64,000 bases of DNA from Streptomyces solicavernae (GCF_029968095.1 NZ_JASCIR010000027.1:27674-91673), one strand, 5' to 3'. Shown: positions 1-8,817, numbered from the stretch's first letter. The notes: generated by a model not told the origin, from the letters alone. A program made the numbers and translations.

Positions 1-1
1 G

Positions 2-2377
2 CTGACCGCGCTCGGACCCGGGCCCCGGCTGTGGGAGCGCGGACCGTCGCACCCCGAGGCGCTGGCCGTGCGGCTCGGCACGGCGGACCGCACGGCGCCC
101 GACGGCGGACTGCTGCCGGCCGTGCCCGTGACGGTCGGGCTGCGCGAGGCGGGAGCGCTCGGCCTCGCCGGGCCCGGGCCGCGCCTGGCCGGGCTCGCCC
201 GCGCGGCGCTCGCCCAGCTCGCCGCGCTGCACTCCCCCACCGACCTGGAGATCGTGCTGGTCAGCACGGACCGGGGGCGCAGCGTCGAGGAGCGCACCGC
301 GCAGTGGTCCTGGCTCGGCTGGCTGCCGCACCTGCGCCCCGGCCACGGGCAGGACTGCCGACTGCTGCTGGCGTACGACCGCGAGCAGGCCGCAGCCCGG
401 ACCGGCGAGCTGCTGCGCCGCCTGGACGAACACCTTCAGGAGACCTCCAGGTCGGAGAGCTCCAGGCCAGAGAGCTCCAGGCCGGAGGCCTCAAGGCCAG
501 AGAGCTCCAGGCCGGAGAGCTCCAGGCCGGAGGCGGCGCCCCCGGAGGAGTCCATAGCCCCGGCCACCGCAGCCCCCGCCACGGCCACGTCGGCAGCCCC
601 CACCACAGCCGCGCCGACAGCCCCGGCCGCCCCGGCAGCCCCGGTCGGCCAGGCCGCCGCCCCCGCCGCGGACGGCGGACCGTCGAGCATCCCCGGCCCC
701 GCCTCCGCGGCCGGTCAACCGGCTTCGCAGCGGACCGGGTTCAGCGGGCCGCTCACCGTGCTCGTCGTCGACGGCGACCCGGGCTCGGCCGGGCTGCGGG
801 AGGCGACGGTGCGGCTGACCGCCGAGGGTCCCGCGGCCGGTATCCATGTGCTGTGCCTCGCGGAGGCGCCCGCCGCCTCGCCCGCGTCCCCGATGACGGC
901 GACGTACGAGGCGGCCTGCGCCGCGTCGCCCGCGTTCCGCGCGTGTGGCGCCGTGGCGTTGCTGAGCGGTGACGTGGCGACGGCGCTGCGGCTGCTGCGT
1001 ACGTCGCAGGGGCGCCCCGTCGGCCACGGCACCGTCGCCTCGGTGGACGCCGTGTCCGCCGCGTGGGCCGAGCGGTTCGCCCGCGCCCTGGCCCCGCTGC
1101 GCCCCGCGGACGCGGGCGGCGAGCGGCACGCGCGCGTGGCCGCGCCCCTGCCCCAGGCGGCGCGCCTGCTGGACGAGTTGGGGCTCGCCCGCGCCACCCC
1201 GGCGTCCCTGCTGGCACGGTGGGCGGCGGCAACGGACGACCCCGAGGCGCTGGGCGGCCGCGCGCAGGCGGTGCTCGGCGCGGGCCCGCGCGGCCCGCTC
1301 TCCGCCGACCTCGCGGCGCACGGCCCGCACCTCCTGGCGGAGGGCCCGGCGGGCAGCGGGAGAACGGAACTGCTGCGGTCCATGGCCGCCGCGCTGGCCT
1401 CCGCGGAGCGGCCGGAGCGGCTGCGGCTCGTCCTGGTGGACGGCGCGGGCGGCGAGCGCGGGGACGGGCTGCGGGTCTGCACGGACCTGCCGCACGTGAC
1501 GGCGCATCTGGCCGCCAACGAACCCGTACGGATGCGGGAGTTCGCGCAGGCCCTGACGGCGGAGCTGAAGCGGCGGGCGGAGCTGCTCGGCCGGATCGAC
1601 TTCACGGAGTGGCACGCCAAGCAGGTGGTGGCGCAGCGGCTGGTCCCGCAGCGCAGCCGGTCCGCGAGCAGGTCCGCGAGCGGGTCCGCCCGCGTCGTTC
1701 CCGGAGGCGCGGGGGACCTCTCCGGTGCCGGGGATCTGGACAGTCCGCCCAGTACGACGCTCAAGTTGCGGCCGCCGCAAGGGCGTTCGGCCTCCGGGGC
1801 GGGGCGCGCGGCGGGCGGTGCGGGCCGCGGCGCCGGGCAGCCGTCAGCCGTGGCGCAGCCGCAGCCGGAGTCTCCGCTGCCGCGCCTGGTGGTGGTCGTG
1901 GACGACCTGGACGCGCTGGTCGCCCCGGCGCTCGGCGCGCCCGGCCGGCCGTCGGCGGGTTCGGTGGTCCGCGCGCTTGAGGCCGTCGCGCGAGAGGGGG
2001 ACCGGCTCGGGGTGCACCTGGTGGCGGCGTCCGGCCGACCGGAGCGTACGGCTCAGACGGAGCTCGCCCGCCGGGCCACCCTGCGGATCGCGCTCGACGC
2101 CCCCTCGGCGGCCCCGGAGGACCCGGCGCCCGGACGGGGCTGGCTGCACACGGCGGACGGCACGGAGACACCGTTCCAGGCGGGGCGAGTCACGGGGCGC
2201 ATCCCGCGTACGTCCACGCTCCGGCCCACGGCGGTCCCCCTGGAGTGGCACCGCATGGGCGATCCGCCGGAGCGGCGTCCGGTACGGGAGCTGGGCAACG
2301 GCCCGACGGACCTGGCCCTGCTCGCCAGCGCGCTGGAGCGGGCGGCATCGTCGTCCACGTCGGCCCCGGCGGGGTAG
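2..2377 (+). CDS. EccC/FtsK/SpoIIIE-like ATPase-domain protein (3' part)
   Basis: The frame is open from base 2 (791 residues visible), so the N-terminus, where relatives often carry an FHA domain, lies outside the window. The first visible stretch (RLWERGP, then AVRLGT) is the usual lead-in to the first ATPase-like domain of EccC/FtsK-type proteins. A second ATPase-like domain has a Walker A-like loop near residues 448-456 (GPAGSGRTE, with Arg where Lys is expected) and a Walker B-like strand near 628-638 (LVVVVDDLDAL). Between them lie a Ser/Arg/Pro/Glu 15-bp repeat (446-535) and an Ala/Pro/Thr linker. A second low-complexity linker (RSASRSASGS) sits near residue 555. The Lys-to-Arg change makes strong ATP hydrolysis doubtful; a regulatory or degenerate motor role is inferred. 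No ESX genes are visible to the right. Confidence 0.75.
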   Translation: MTALGPGPRLWERGPSHPEALAVRLGTADRTAPDGGLLPAVPVTVGLREAGALGLAGPGPRLAGLARAALAQLAALHSPTDLEIVLVSTDRGRSVEERTAQWSWLGWLPHLRPGHGQDCRLLLAYDREQAAARTGELLRRLDEHLQETSRSESSRPESSRPEASRPESSRPESSRPEAAPPEESIAPATAAPATATSAAPTTAAPTAPAAPAAPVGQAAAPAADGGPSSIPGPASAAGQPASQRTGFSGPLTVLVVDGDPGSAGLREATVRLTAEGPAAGIHVLCLAEAPAASPASPMTATYEAACAASPAFRACGAVALLSGDVATALRLLRTSQGRPVGHGTVASVDAVSAAWAERFARALAPLRPADAGGERHARVAAPLPQAARLLDELGLARATPASLLARWAAATDDPEALGGRAQAVLGAGPRGPLSADLAAHGPHLLAEGPAGSGRTELLRSMAAALASAERPERLRLVLVDGAGGERGDGLRVCTDLPHVTAHLAANEPVRMREFAQALTAELKRRAELLGRIDFTEWHAKQVVAQRLVPQRSRSASRSASGSARVVPGGAGDLSGAGDLDSPPSTTLKLRPPQGRSASGAGRAAGGAGRGAGQPSAVAQPQPESPLPRLVVVVDDLDALVAPALGAPGRPSAGSVVRALEAVAREGDRLGVHLVAASGRPERTAQTELARRATLRIALDAPSAAPEDPAPGRGWLHTADGTETPFQAGRVTGRIPRTSTLRPTAVPLEWHRMGDPPERRPVRELGNGPTDLALLASALERAASSSTSAPAG
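446..535 (+). repeat. 15-bp in-frame tandem repeat, 6 units
   Basis: Six imperfect copies of a 15-bp unit (like tccaggccggagagc) encode SRxE[SA] pentapeptides in the linker of the FtsK-like protein. The unit is a multiple of three, so copy changes keep the frame. Confidence 0.9.
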
Positions 2378-2391
2378 GCCCCACCGGGCCC
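2362..2391 (+). terminator. Hairpin spanning the FtsK-like stop codon
   Basis: A 13-bp imperfect GC-rich stem (arms 2362-2374 and 2379-2391, two mismatches) has a four-base loop that is the start of the stop codon region (tagg). No T-tract follows, as is common in Streptomyces. Confidence 0.5.
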
Positions 2392-2569
2392 CGCCCACCC
2401 CTCCGACCGGCCCCACGAGCACGCGCGCCCGCAGTCCCAACCCCCCGCGCCCTCAAATCACGAGCCCATCACGATCCCCCCTCCCCCCTCGCAGGCGCTA
2501 TTGCCCGCCCTCACACGCCGGGCGTAGACCTGTGCGCACGGGACGCCGCTCGGACGGGACGGGGCAGTG

Positions 2570-4039
2570 ATGCGTACAACTCTGCGTACACGCAAGGCTG
2601 TTGGGGCCGGGAGAGCCACCGCCAGGGGAGTCACCACCGGCAGAGCCACCACCGGAAGAGCCACAGCAGGAAGAGCCACAGCAGGAAGAGCAGCCGTAGC
2701 GCTGCTCGCGCTCGGGGCGATGGTGCTCAGCGGATGCGGCAGCGGCAGCAGCGGTGAGAAGAGCGGCGGGGAGAAGGGGCAGGCCCCCGCCGAGCGGACC
2801 GTGCAGCTGCCCGAGCTGGACGGGCAGAAGGTGTCCGTCGCCGCCGTGTGGGGCGGGGCCGAGCGCGAGGTGTTCCTGCGGGTCCTCGACGAGTTCGAGA
2901 AGCGGACCGGCGCCGAGGTGTCCTTCGTACCGGCGCAGGACCCGATCATCGGCTTCCTTGAGTCGAAGGTCGCGGGCGGGGAGCCGCCGGACGTGGCGAT
3001 GCTGCCGCAGGTCGGGGCGATCGAGCAGGCCGTGGCCAACAAGTGGGCCAAGCCGGTCGGGCCGAAGGCGCAGCAGCAGCTGAAGAAGAACTACGCCGAG
3101 GGCTGGCGGGAGCTCGGGGCGGTCGACGGCAAGCAGTACGGGGTGTACTTCAAGGCCGCCAACAAGTCGCTGATCTGGTACAACACCGCCGTCATGAAGA
3201 ACGCGGGCGCGCAGGAGCCCCAGACCTGGGACGAGTTCCTGCAGACGGCGCAGGCGATCTACGACTCGGGCATCGCCCCGGTGTCCGTCGGCGGCGCCGA
3301 GGCCTGGACGCTCACCGACTGGTTCGAGAACGTCTATCTGTCCCAGGCGGGGCCCGAGAAGTACGACCAGCTCGCCCGGCACGAGATCAAGTGGACCGAC
3401 CCGTCCGTGAAGAAAGCGCTCAGCACGCTCGGCGAGCTGTTCGGCAGGGAGGAGCTCCTCGCGGGCGGTACGCGGGGCGCGCTCGGCACCGAGTTCCCCG
3501 AGTCGGTCAAGCAGACCTTCGTCGGCGGGGACCAGCCGAAGGCGGGCATGGTCTTCGAGGGTGACATGGTCTCGCTCGCGATCGCGGAGACGGACGCGAA
3601 GATCGGCACGGACGCGAAGGTCTTCCCGTTCCCGGCGGTCGACGGCGAGTCCCCGGCCGTGGTCGGCGGTGACGCGGCCGTCGCCCTGAAGGACACCAAG
3701 GGCGCACAGGCCCTGCTCACCTACCTCGCCTCGCCGGACGCGGCGGCGATCTGGGCGAAGGCGGGCGGCTTCGTCTCGCCGAACAAGAACCTGGACTTCG
3801 CGGCGTACCCGAACGACGTGCAGCGCGACATCGCCAAGGCCCTGATCGCGGCGGGCGACGACATCCGCTTCGACATGTCCGACCAGGCCCCGCAGGCCTT
3901 CGGCGGCACGCCCGGCAAGGGCGAGTGGAAGGTGCTGCAGGACTTCCTGAAGAACCCGAAGGACGTCGAGGGCGCGCAGGCGGCACTGGAGGCCGCGGCA
4001 GCCAAGGCGTACAAGTCGCGCAAGTCACACAAGGACTGA
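2570..4039 (+). CDS. Sugar ABC transporter substrate-binding lipoprotein
   Basis: This is an extracellular solute-binding protein of the carbohydrate-uptake family (489 aa). It would capture a sugar outside the membrane and deliver it to the two permeases that follow. The signal peptide ends in a lipobox (LSGC, lipidated Cys at residue 56). The mature part shows family-typical segments such as KSLIWYNTAVMKNAG and KAGMVFEGDM. The n-region before the hydrophobic stretch is unusually long (about 40 residues) and Arg-rich because it holds five 15-bp repeat units. No later start codon precedes the hydrophobic core, so ATG 2570 (or GTG 2567) is forced. The stop lies 4 bp before the first permease. 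The substrate cannot be read from the sequence. Confidence 0.9.
   Translation: MRTTLRTRKAVGAGRATARGVTTGRATTGRATAGRATAGRAAVALLALGAMVLSGCGSGSSGEKSGGEKGQAPAERTVQLPELDGQKVSVAAVWGGAEREVFLRVLDEFEKRTGAEVSFVPAQDPIIGFLESKVAGGEPPDVAMLPQVGAIEQAVANKWAKPVGPKAQQQLKKNYAEGWRELGAVDGKQYGVYFKAANKSLIWYNTAVMKNAGAQEPQTWDEFLQTAQAIYDSGIAPVSVGGAEAWTLTDWFENVYLSQAGPEKYDQLARHEIKWTDPSVKKALSTLGELFGREELLAGGTRGALGTEFPESVKQTFVGGDQPKAGMVFEGDMVSLAIAETDAKIGTDAKVFPFPAVDGESPAVVGGDAAVALKDTKGAQALLTYLASPDAAAIWAKAGGFVSPNKNLDFAAYPNDVQRDIAKALIAAGDDIRFDMSDQAPQAFGGTPGKGEWKVLQDFLKNPKDVEGAQAALEAAAAKAYKSRKSHKD
2615..2689 (+). repeat. 15-bp in-frame tandem repeat, 5 units, in signal peptide
   Basis: Five units (like gccacagcaggaaga) encode [AV]T[TA][RG][GR]-type pentapeptides (ATTGR, ATAGR, ATAGR) upstream of the hydrophobic signal core. 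Each unit adds a positive charge. Confidence 0.9.
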
Positions 4040-4043
4040 CACC

Positions 4044-5465
4044 GTGGCCTCGGAAGGAACACCGGCCACACCGCGTACGAGCACCACGAGCACCACAAGC
4101 CCGACAAGTCCCCCTAACCCCACCAGCCCCACCAGCCCCACCAGACCCACCAGCATCCGCGGGCGCGGGCGCAGGCGCCTCGCAGCCGTGGCATTCCTGC
4201 TGCCCGCGCTCGTGCTGCTCGGGGCGCTCGTGGTGTACCCGATCGGGTACTCGCTCCAGCGCAGCTTCTTCGACAAGTCCGGCGAGTTCACCGGGTTCGG
4301 CAACTACGTCACGCTGTTCACGGACGACACGATCCTCACGGCGATCCGGAACAACGCGATCTGGGTGGTGCTCGCGCCAACCGTCGCGACCGCGCTCGGC
4401 CTGATCTTCGCGGTGCTCACCGAGCGGATTCGCTGGGGCACGGCGTTCAAGCTGCTCGTGTTCATGCCGATGGCGATCTCGATGCTCGCCGCGGGCATCA
4501 TCTTCCGCCTGGTGTACGAACAGGACCCGGACCGGGGCGCGTTGAACGCCGTATGGGTGGGCGTGCACGACACGTTCGCGGAGTCCTCGGCGTTTCCGAA
4601 GGCGCACCCGGGCCGGGAGTCGCCGCTGAAGCCGTCCGGCGACGGCGGTTTCGTCACGCGTACGACCGTCAAGGCCGGGGAACCGGTCGCGTTGCCGCTG
4701 CTCGGCGTACCCAAGAAGCGGATGCCGGACGACGCGGCACCGGCGCGGGCCGCCGCGGCCGAGCCCGGCAAGGTGACCGGCACGGCCTGGCAGGACTTCA
4801 CGCTCGGCAAGGGCGTGGGCGAGCGCAACGCCCCGGACGCCTCCGAGTCCGGCTATCCGGGCATCACCGTCGAGGCGGTCAGGGGCGGCGAGGTGGTGGA
4901 CCGCACGACGGCCGCCGCCGACGGGACGTTCACGCTGTCCGGCGCGGCCGACGGGGCGAGGCTCCGGCTCCCCGCAAGCAACTTCAAGGAGCCGTACAAC
5001 GGCGTGGACTGGCTGGGTCCGGACAAGGTGCTGCCGTTCCTCGGGGTCAACTTCGTGACCCTGTCGGTGATTCTCGCGTACGTCTGGATGTGGGCGGGTT
5101 TCGCGATGGTGCTGATCGCCGCCGGGCTCGCGGGCATTCCGCGGGATCTGCTCGAAGCTGCGCGGGTGGACGGGGCGAACGAGTGGCAGGTGTTCCGGCG
5201 GGTGACGGTGCCGCTGCTCGCGCCGGTGCTCGCGGTGGTCCTGGTGACGCTGATGATCAACGTCCTGAAGATCTTCGACCTGGTCTTCATCATCGCGCCG
5301 GGCGACGTCCGCGACGACGCGAACGTGCTCGCGCTGCAGCTGTACAACTCCTTCGTGGACCGCGACTCCGGCGTCGCCAGCGCCATCGCGGTGCTGCTGT
5401 TCCTGCTGGTCGTCCCGATGATGGCGTTCAACGTACGACGCCTGCGCAGAGAGGTGCGGCGATGA
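4044..5465 (+). CDS. Sugar ABC transporter permease with inserted extracytoplasmic domain
   Basis: This is a binding-protein-dependent permease (473 aa) of the MalF/UgpA type. GTG 4044 has AAGGA nine bases upstream. A Thr/Ser/Pro-rich cytoplasmic tail containing a 9-bp repeat precedes the first membrane segment (residues ~48-72). The EAA loop (EAARVDGANEW) is near residue 371. Between the early and late membrane segments lies an extra block of about 145 residues (~173-316) with a beta-rich stretch (GITVEAVRGGEVVDRTT, then DGTFTLSG) like a carboxypeptidase-regulatory or transthyretin-type fold. Similar long permeases occur in AglF/GgtC-like alpha-glucoside systems, but the substrate here is unknown. 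It is translationally close to both neighbours. Confidence 0.88.
   Translation: MASEGTPATPRTSTTSTTSPTSPPNPTSPTSPTRPTSIRGRGRRRLAAVAFLLPALVLLGALVVYPIGYSLQRSFFDKSGEFTGFGNYVTLFTDDTILTAIRNNAIWVVLAPTVATALGLIFAVLTERIRWGTAFKLLVFMPMAISMLAAGIIFRLVYEQDPDRGALNAVWVGVHDTFAESSAFPKAHPGRESPLKPSGDGGFVTRTTVKAGEPVALPLLGVPKKRMPDDAAPARAAAAEPGKVTGTAWQDFTLGKGVGERNAPDASESGYPGITVEAVRGGEVVDRTTAAADGTFTLSGAADGARLRLPASNFKEPYNGVDWLGPDKVLPFLGVNFVTLSVILAYVWMWAGFAMVLIAAGLAGIPRDLLEAARVDGANEWQVFRRVTVPLLAPVLAVVLVTLMINVLKIFDLVFIIAPGDVRDDANVLALQLYNSFVDRDSGVASAIAVLLFLLVVPMMAFNVRRLRREVRR
4119..4154 (+). repeat. 9-bp in-frame tandem repeat, 4 units
   Basis: Four copies of cccaccagc (third copy ends aga) encode Pro-Thr-Ser units in the N-terminal tail of the first permease. 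Confidence 0.8.
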
Positions 5466-6391
5466 GCGCCCCCGACACCACCACGAAGCCCGCCGCCCGG
5501 ATCGACGCCACCACGAAGACCGCCGCCCGGACCGCCGGGGCCACGAAGGCCGCCGCCCGGATCGCCGGGGCCCTCAGCGGCGGCCTGATGCAGGTGTTCC
5601 TGCTGGTCGTGGGCCTGCTGTGGCTGGTGCCGACGATCGGGCTCGCGCTGTCCTCGCTGCGCGAGCCCGCCGACATCAGCGCGGGCGGCTGGTGGGAGGT
5701 GTTCACGGTTCCCTCCCAGATCACCTTCGAGAACTACGCACACCTCCTGCAGGACGAGACGATCACCGGCTCGCTGCTCTCCACGGTGGCGATCACCGTC
5801 CCGTCGGCCCTGCTCGTCGTCGTGCTCGGCTCGCTCGCCGGGTACGCCTTCGCCTGGCTGGAGTTCCCGGGGCGCGACTGGTGGTTCCTCGGGGTCGTGG
5901 GACTGCTCGTCGTCCCCGTGCAGGTGGCGCTGCTTCCGGTGTCCCGGCTCTTCGGCACCATCGGGATCTTCGAGACGACGCTCGGCGTGGTCCTCTTCCA
6001 TGTGGCGTTCGGCCTGCCGTTCGCGATCTTCCTGCTGCGGAACTTCTTCGCGGAGATCCCCCGGGAGCTTCTGGAGGCGGCCCGGCTCGACGGCGCGGGT
6101 GAACTCCGGCTGTTCTTCCGGGTGGTGATGCCGCTCGGCGGGCCCGCGATCGCCTCGCTCGGCATCTTCCAGTTCCTGTGGGTGTGGAACGACATGCTGG
6201 TCGCGCTGATCTTCGCCGACTCCAAGAACCCGCCGATCACGGTCGCGCTCCAGCAGCAGGTGCGGCACTTCGGCGACAACGTCTCGATCCTCGCGCCGGG
6301 CGCGTTCCTCTCGATGGTGATCCCGCTCGCCGTGTTCTTCGCCTTCCAGCGGCAGTTCGTCTCCGGGGTGATGGCGGGGGCGGTGAAGTGA
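5462..6391 (+). CDS. Sugar ABC transporter permease (MalG type)
   Basis: This is the second permease of the importer (309 aa). Its ATG overlaps the TGA of the first permease (ATGA), implying translational coupling. After a 37-residue N-terminal tail with three ~30-bp imperfect repeats (TTKTAAR-like), there are about six membrane segments and the EAA loop (ELLEAARLDGAGEL, residues ~202-215) that contacts the ATPase. No ATP-binding subunit is encoded nearby. In Streptomyces a shared ATPase (MsiK) usually energises such systems, so this importer probably relies on one elsewhere. Two hairpins close the operon at 6399-6479. Confidence 0.9.
   Translation: MSAPDTTTKPAARIDATTKTAARTAGATKAAARIAGALSGGLMQVFLLVVGLLWLVPTIGLALSSLREPADISAGGWWEVFTVPSQITFENYAHLLQDETITGSLLSTVAITVPSALLVVVLGSLAGYAFAWLEFPGRDWWFLGVVGLLVVPVQVALLPVSRLFGTIGIFETTLGVVLFHVAFGLPFAIFLLRNFFAEIPRELLEAARLDGAGELRLFFRVVMPLGGPAIASLGIFQFLWVWNDMLVALIFADSKNPPITVALQQQVRHFGDNVSILAPGAFLSMVIPLAVFFAFQRQFVSGVMAGAVK
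5479..5571 (+). repeat. ~30-bp in-frame tandem repeat, 3 units
   Basis: Three diverged copies of about 30 bp (core accacgaag, then gccgcccgg) encode TTKPAARIDA, TTKTAARTAGA and TKAAARIAGA in the cytoplasmic tail of the second permease. Confidence 0.75.
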
Positions 6392-6398
6392 CGGACGC

Positions 6399-6429
6399 GT
6401 CAACTCGGCACATTCGTACGTGAGTTGAC
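6399..6429 (+). terminator. Hairpin after importer operon
   Basis: A perfect 8-bp stem (gtcaactc / gagttgac) with a 15-base loop starts 8 bp past the permease stop. It may be a terminator or a processing site. Confidence 0.4.
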
Positions 6430-6440
6430 CCCATACCTCA

Positions 6441-6479
6441 TGAGGGCGGTCTCCGGCGGGAACCCGCGGGCCGCCCTCA
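6441..6479 (+). terminator. Nested terminator hairpin
   Basis: A perfect 9-bp stem (tgagggcgg / ccgccctca) encloses a loop that itself folds (gcggg aa cccgc). Its position between the importer and the next gene fits an intrinsic terminator. Confidence 0.65.
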
Positions 6480-6534
6480 CTCCTTTGGCACATTCGGCGT
6501 AACCGGAACCCTCGTTCGGGGGTTGGCGGGCAGT

Positions 6535-8817
6535 ATGCCCGCGCCGACCCATGGATGTGCAGTGCCCCGGTTCAGTGTCATCGTCCCCGCATACAAGGTG
6601 CAGGCCTACCTGCGCGAGGCGCTCCACTCCGTACTGAGACAGTCCTTCGCGGACCTGGAGCTGATCGCGGTCGACGACTGTTCACCGGACGGGTCGGGCG
6701 AGCTCATCGACGAACTCGCGGCGGCGGACCCGCGCGTACGCCCCGTACACCTGCCGGAGAACGTGGGCCTCGGGCGCGCCCGGAACGCCGGCATCGAGCA
6801 CGCCACCGGCGACTACCTGATCTTCCTGGACGGCGACGACACCCTCACCCCCGGCGCCCTTCAGGCCACCGCCGACCGCCTCAAGGAGACCGGCTCCCCC
6901 GACGTCCTGGTCTACGACTACGCCCGCACCTACTGGACCGGCCGCGAAGTGCGGAACATGCAGGCCGCGCAGCTCGCCGAGGACGGCCCGGCGCCGTTCC
7001 GGCTCGCCGGCCGGCCGGGCCTGCTGAAGCTGCTCATGGTGGTGTGGAACAAGGCCTACAGCCGGGAGTTCATCGAGCGGCAGGGCTTCCGGTTCCCTCC
7101 CGGTTACTACGAGGACACTCCCTGGACCTATCCAGTCCTGATGGCAGCGGAAACGATCGCCACCCTGGACCGGGTGTGCGTGCACTACCGGCAGCGCCGC
7201 CAGGGCAACATCCTCGGCACGACCAGCCGGAAGCACTTCGACATCTTCGACCAGTACGACCGGGTCTTCGCGCACCTCGACGCCCGGCCGGAGTTCGCCG
7301 AGTGGCGGCCCGTCGTGTTCCGGCGGATGGTCGACCACTACCTGACGGTCTTCGCCCGGCCCGACCGGCTGCCCCGCCGCAGCCGGCCCGCGTTCCTGCG
7401 CCGGGCCCGCGCCCAGTACCGCCGCCACCGCGTGCCGGGGCTGCGCCTCGACCCGCGCACCCGCGTGCGGCACTGCCTGGTCCGCTTCGCCGCCCACCGC
7501 ACGTACCGCACGCTGCGCCTCGCCAAGGCCGCGCGGCTCCGGCTCGGCGCCGCCGCCGGGGCGGTCCGCCGGGGCGCCCGCGCGGCGCTGCTGCGGCTGC
7601 ACTACCGGGTCCAGCTGTGCCTGCCGGTACGGGACGACCGCGCGGTGTTCGCCGCGTACCGGGGACACGGGCACGGCGGCAACCCGGGCGCCGTCGAGGA
7701 GAAGGTCCGCGAGCTCGCCCCGCACCTGCGCACCGCGTGGCTCGCCGGCCCCGCCCACCACCACACCGTTCCGACGGCCACCCGGAGGATCACGCCCGGC
7801 AGCGCGGCGTACTGGACGGCCCTGGCCCGCTCCAAGTACCTGGTGCACGACTCCGGCTTCGGCCACCGGCTGGTGAAACGGCGCGGCCAGGTCCGCGTAC
7901 AGACCCAGCGCGGCACCCCGCTGGCGCTGACCGGCCTCGACCTGCAGGACCGCCCGGCCGCCGCCCGCACCACGGACTTCGGGGCGCTGCTCGACGACGT
8001 CGACACCTGGGACTACGTCCTGTCCGGGAACCGCCACTCCACCCTGGTCTGGGAGCGCGTCCACCCCGGCTCGTACACCACGCTCGAATACGGCCGGCCG
8101 GCCAACGACCGCCTGCTCCAGGCCGGTTCACGGGAGGTCGCCCGGCTCCGGGACGGCCTCGGCATCCCGCCGGGCAACGTCGCGATCCTGTACGCGCCCA
8201 CCTCCCGGGACCACCGACGCGCCCCGCACCGGCCCCTCGACCTGGACCGAGTGCTGCGCGTGCTCGGCCCCCGCTTCACCGTCCTGACCCGCGCCCACCC
8301 GGTGTACGACCAGCCCCTGAGCTCCGGGGAGCATGCGCGGCTCGTCGACGTCTCGGACCACCCGAGCGTCGAGTCGCTGTGCCTGGCAAGCGACGCACTG
8401 CTCACCGACTACTCCTCGCTGATGTGCGACTACGCCAACCTGGACCGCCCGATCGTCCTGTACGCCGACGACCTCGACGTCTACGAAGCCACCCGCGGCA
8501 CCTACCTCGACCTGCGGTCCTGCGCGCCGGGTGCGGTGGCGCAGGACGAGGACGAGCTGATCGACATCTTCGCCACCGGCCACTGGCGCGGCTCGCGCTC
8601 CGCGCAGTTGCGGGCCGCGTTCCGTGCGCGGTTCTGCGGCCTGGACGACGGGCGGGCCGCGGAGCGCGTGGTCCGCCATGTGTTCCTCGGCCAGAGCACG
8701 GGGCTGCCGCCCATGGTGCCGCTCGCGGACCGCCGCCCGGCGCCCGTACCGCCGCCCGGGGAGCACCTGCCCGAGCAGTCGCAGGGCCCGTCCCTGCTGC
8801 CCACATACGACAACTGA
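6535..8817 (+). CDS. GT2 glycosyltransferase / CDP-glycerol-phosphotransferase-like fusion
   Basis: A two-domain protein of 760 aa. Residues ~10-230 are a GT2 domain (FSVIVPAYK, VDDCSPDGS, DGDD metal motif, YEDTPW). Residues ~430-750 match TagF-like CDP-glycerol:polyol-phosphate transferases (LLTDYSSLMCDYANLDRPI near 624, TRAHP). The usual WHGT(S/P) motif is replaced by QRGTP near residue 461, so the catalytic His found in the other three TagF-like proteins here is absent. Unlike those, it has no beta-rich domain between its halves. ATG 6535 has a GGCGGG purine run upstream; GTG 6562 is an alternative nearer the first GT2 strand. It is likely part of surface-polymer assembly, but activity of the C-terminal half is uncertain. 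Confidence 0.85.
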   Translation: MPAPTHGCAVPRFSVIVPAYKVQAYLREALHSVLRQSFADLELIAVDDCSPDGSGELIDELAAADPRVRPVHLPENVGLGRARNAGIEHATGDYLIFLDGDDTLTPGALQATADRLKETGSPDVLVYDYARTYWTGREVRNMQAAQLAEDGPAPFRLAGRPGLLKLLMVVWNKAYSREFIERQGFRFPPGYYEDTPWTYPVLMAAETIATLDRVCVHYRQRRQGNILGTTSRKHFDIFDQYDRVFAHLDARPEFAEWRPVVFRRMVDHYLTVFARPDRLPRRSRPAFLRRARAQYRRHRVPGLRLDPRTRVRHCLVRFAAHRTYRTLRLAKAARLRLGAAAGAVRRGARAALLRLHYRVQLCLPVRDDRAVFAAYRGHGHGGNPGAVEEKVRELAPHLRTAWLAGPAHHHTVPTATRRITPGSAAYWTALARSKYLVHDSGFGHRLVKRRGQVRVQTQRGTPLALTGLDLQDRPAAARTTDFGALLDDVDTWDYVLSGNRHSTLVWERVHPGSYTTLEYGRPANDRLLQAGSREVARLRDGLGIPPGNVAILYAPTSRDHRRAPHRPLDLDRVLRVLGPRFTVLTRAHPVYDQPLSSGEHARLVDVSDHPSVESLCLASDALLTDYSSLMCDYANLDRPIVLYADDLDVYEATRGTYLDLRSCAPGAVAQDEDELIDIFATGHWRGSRSAQLRAAFRARFCGLDDGRAAERVVRHVFLGQSTGLPPMVPLADRRPAPVPPPGEHLPEQSQGPSLLPTYDN

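Noticed and set aside
2..2377. A complete type VII secretion locus
   Set aside because: Only one EccC/FtsK-like protein is visible, and what follows is a sugar importer; no ESX substrate or EccB/D/E partners are seen.
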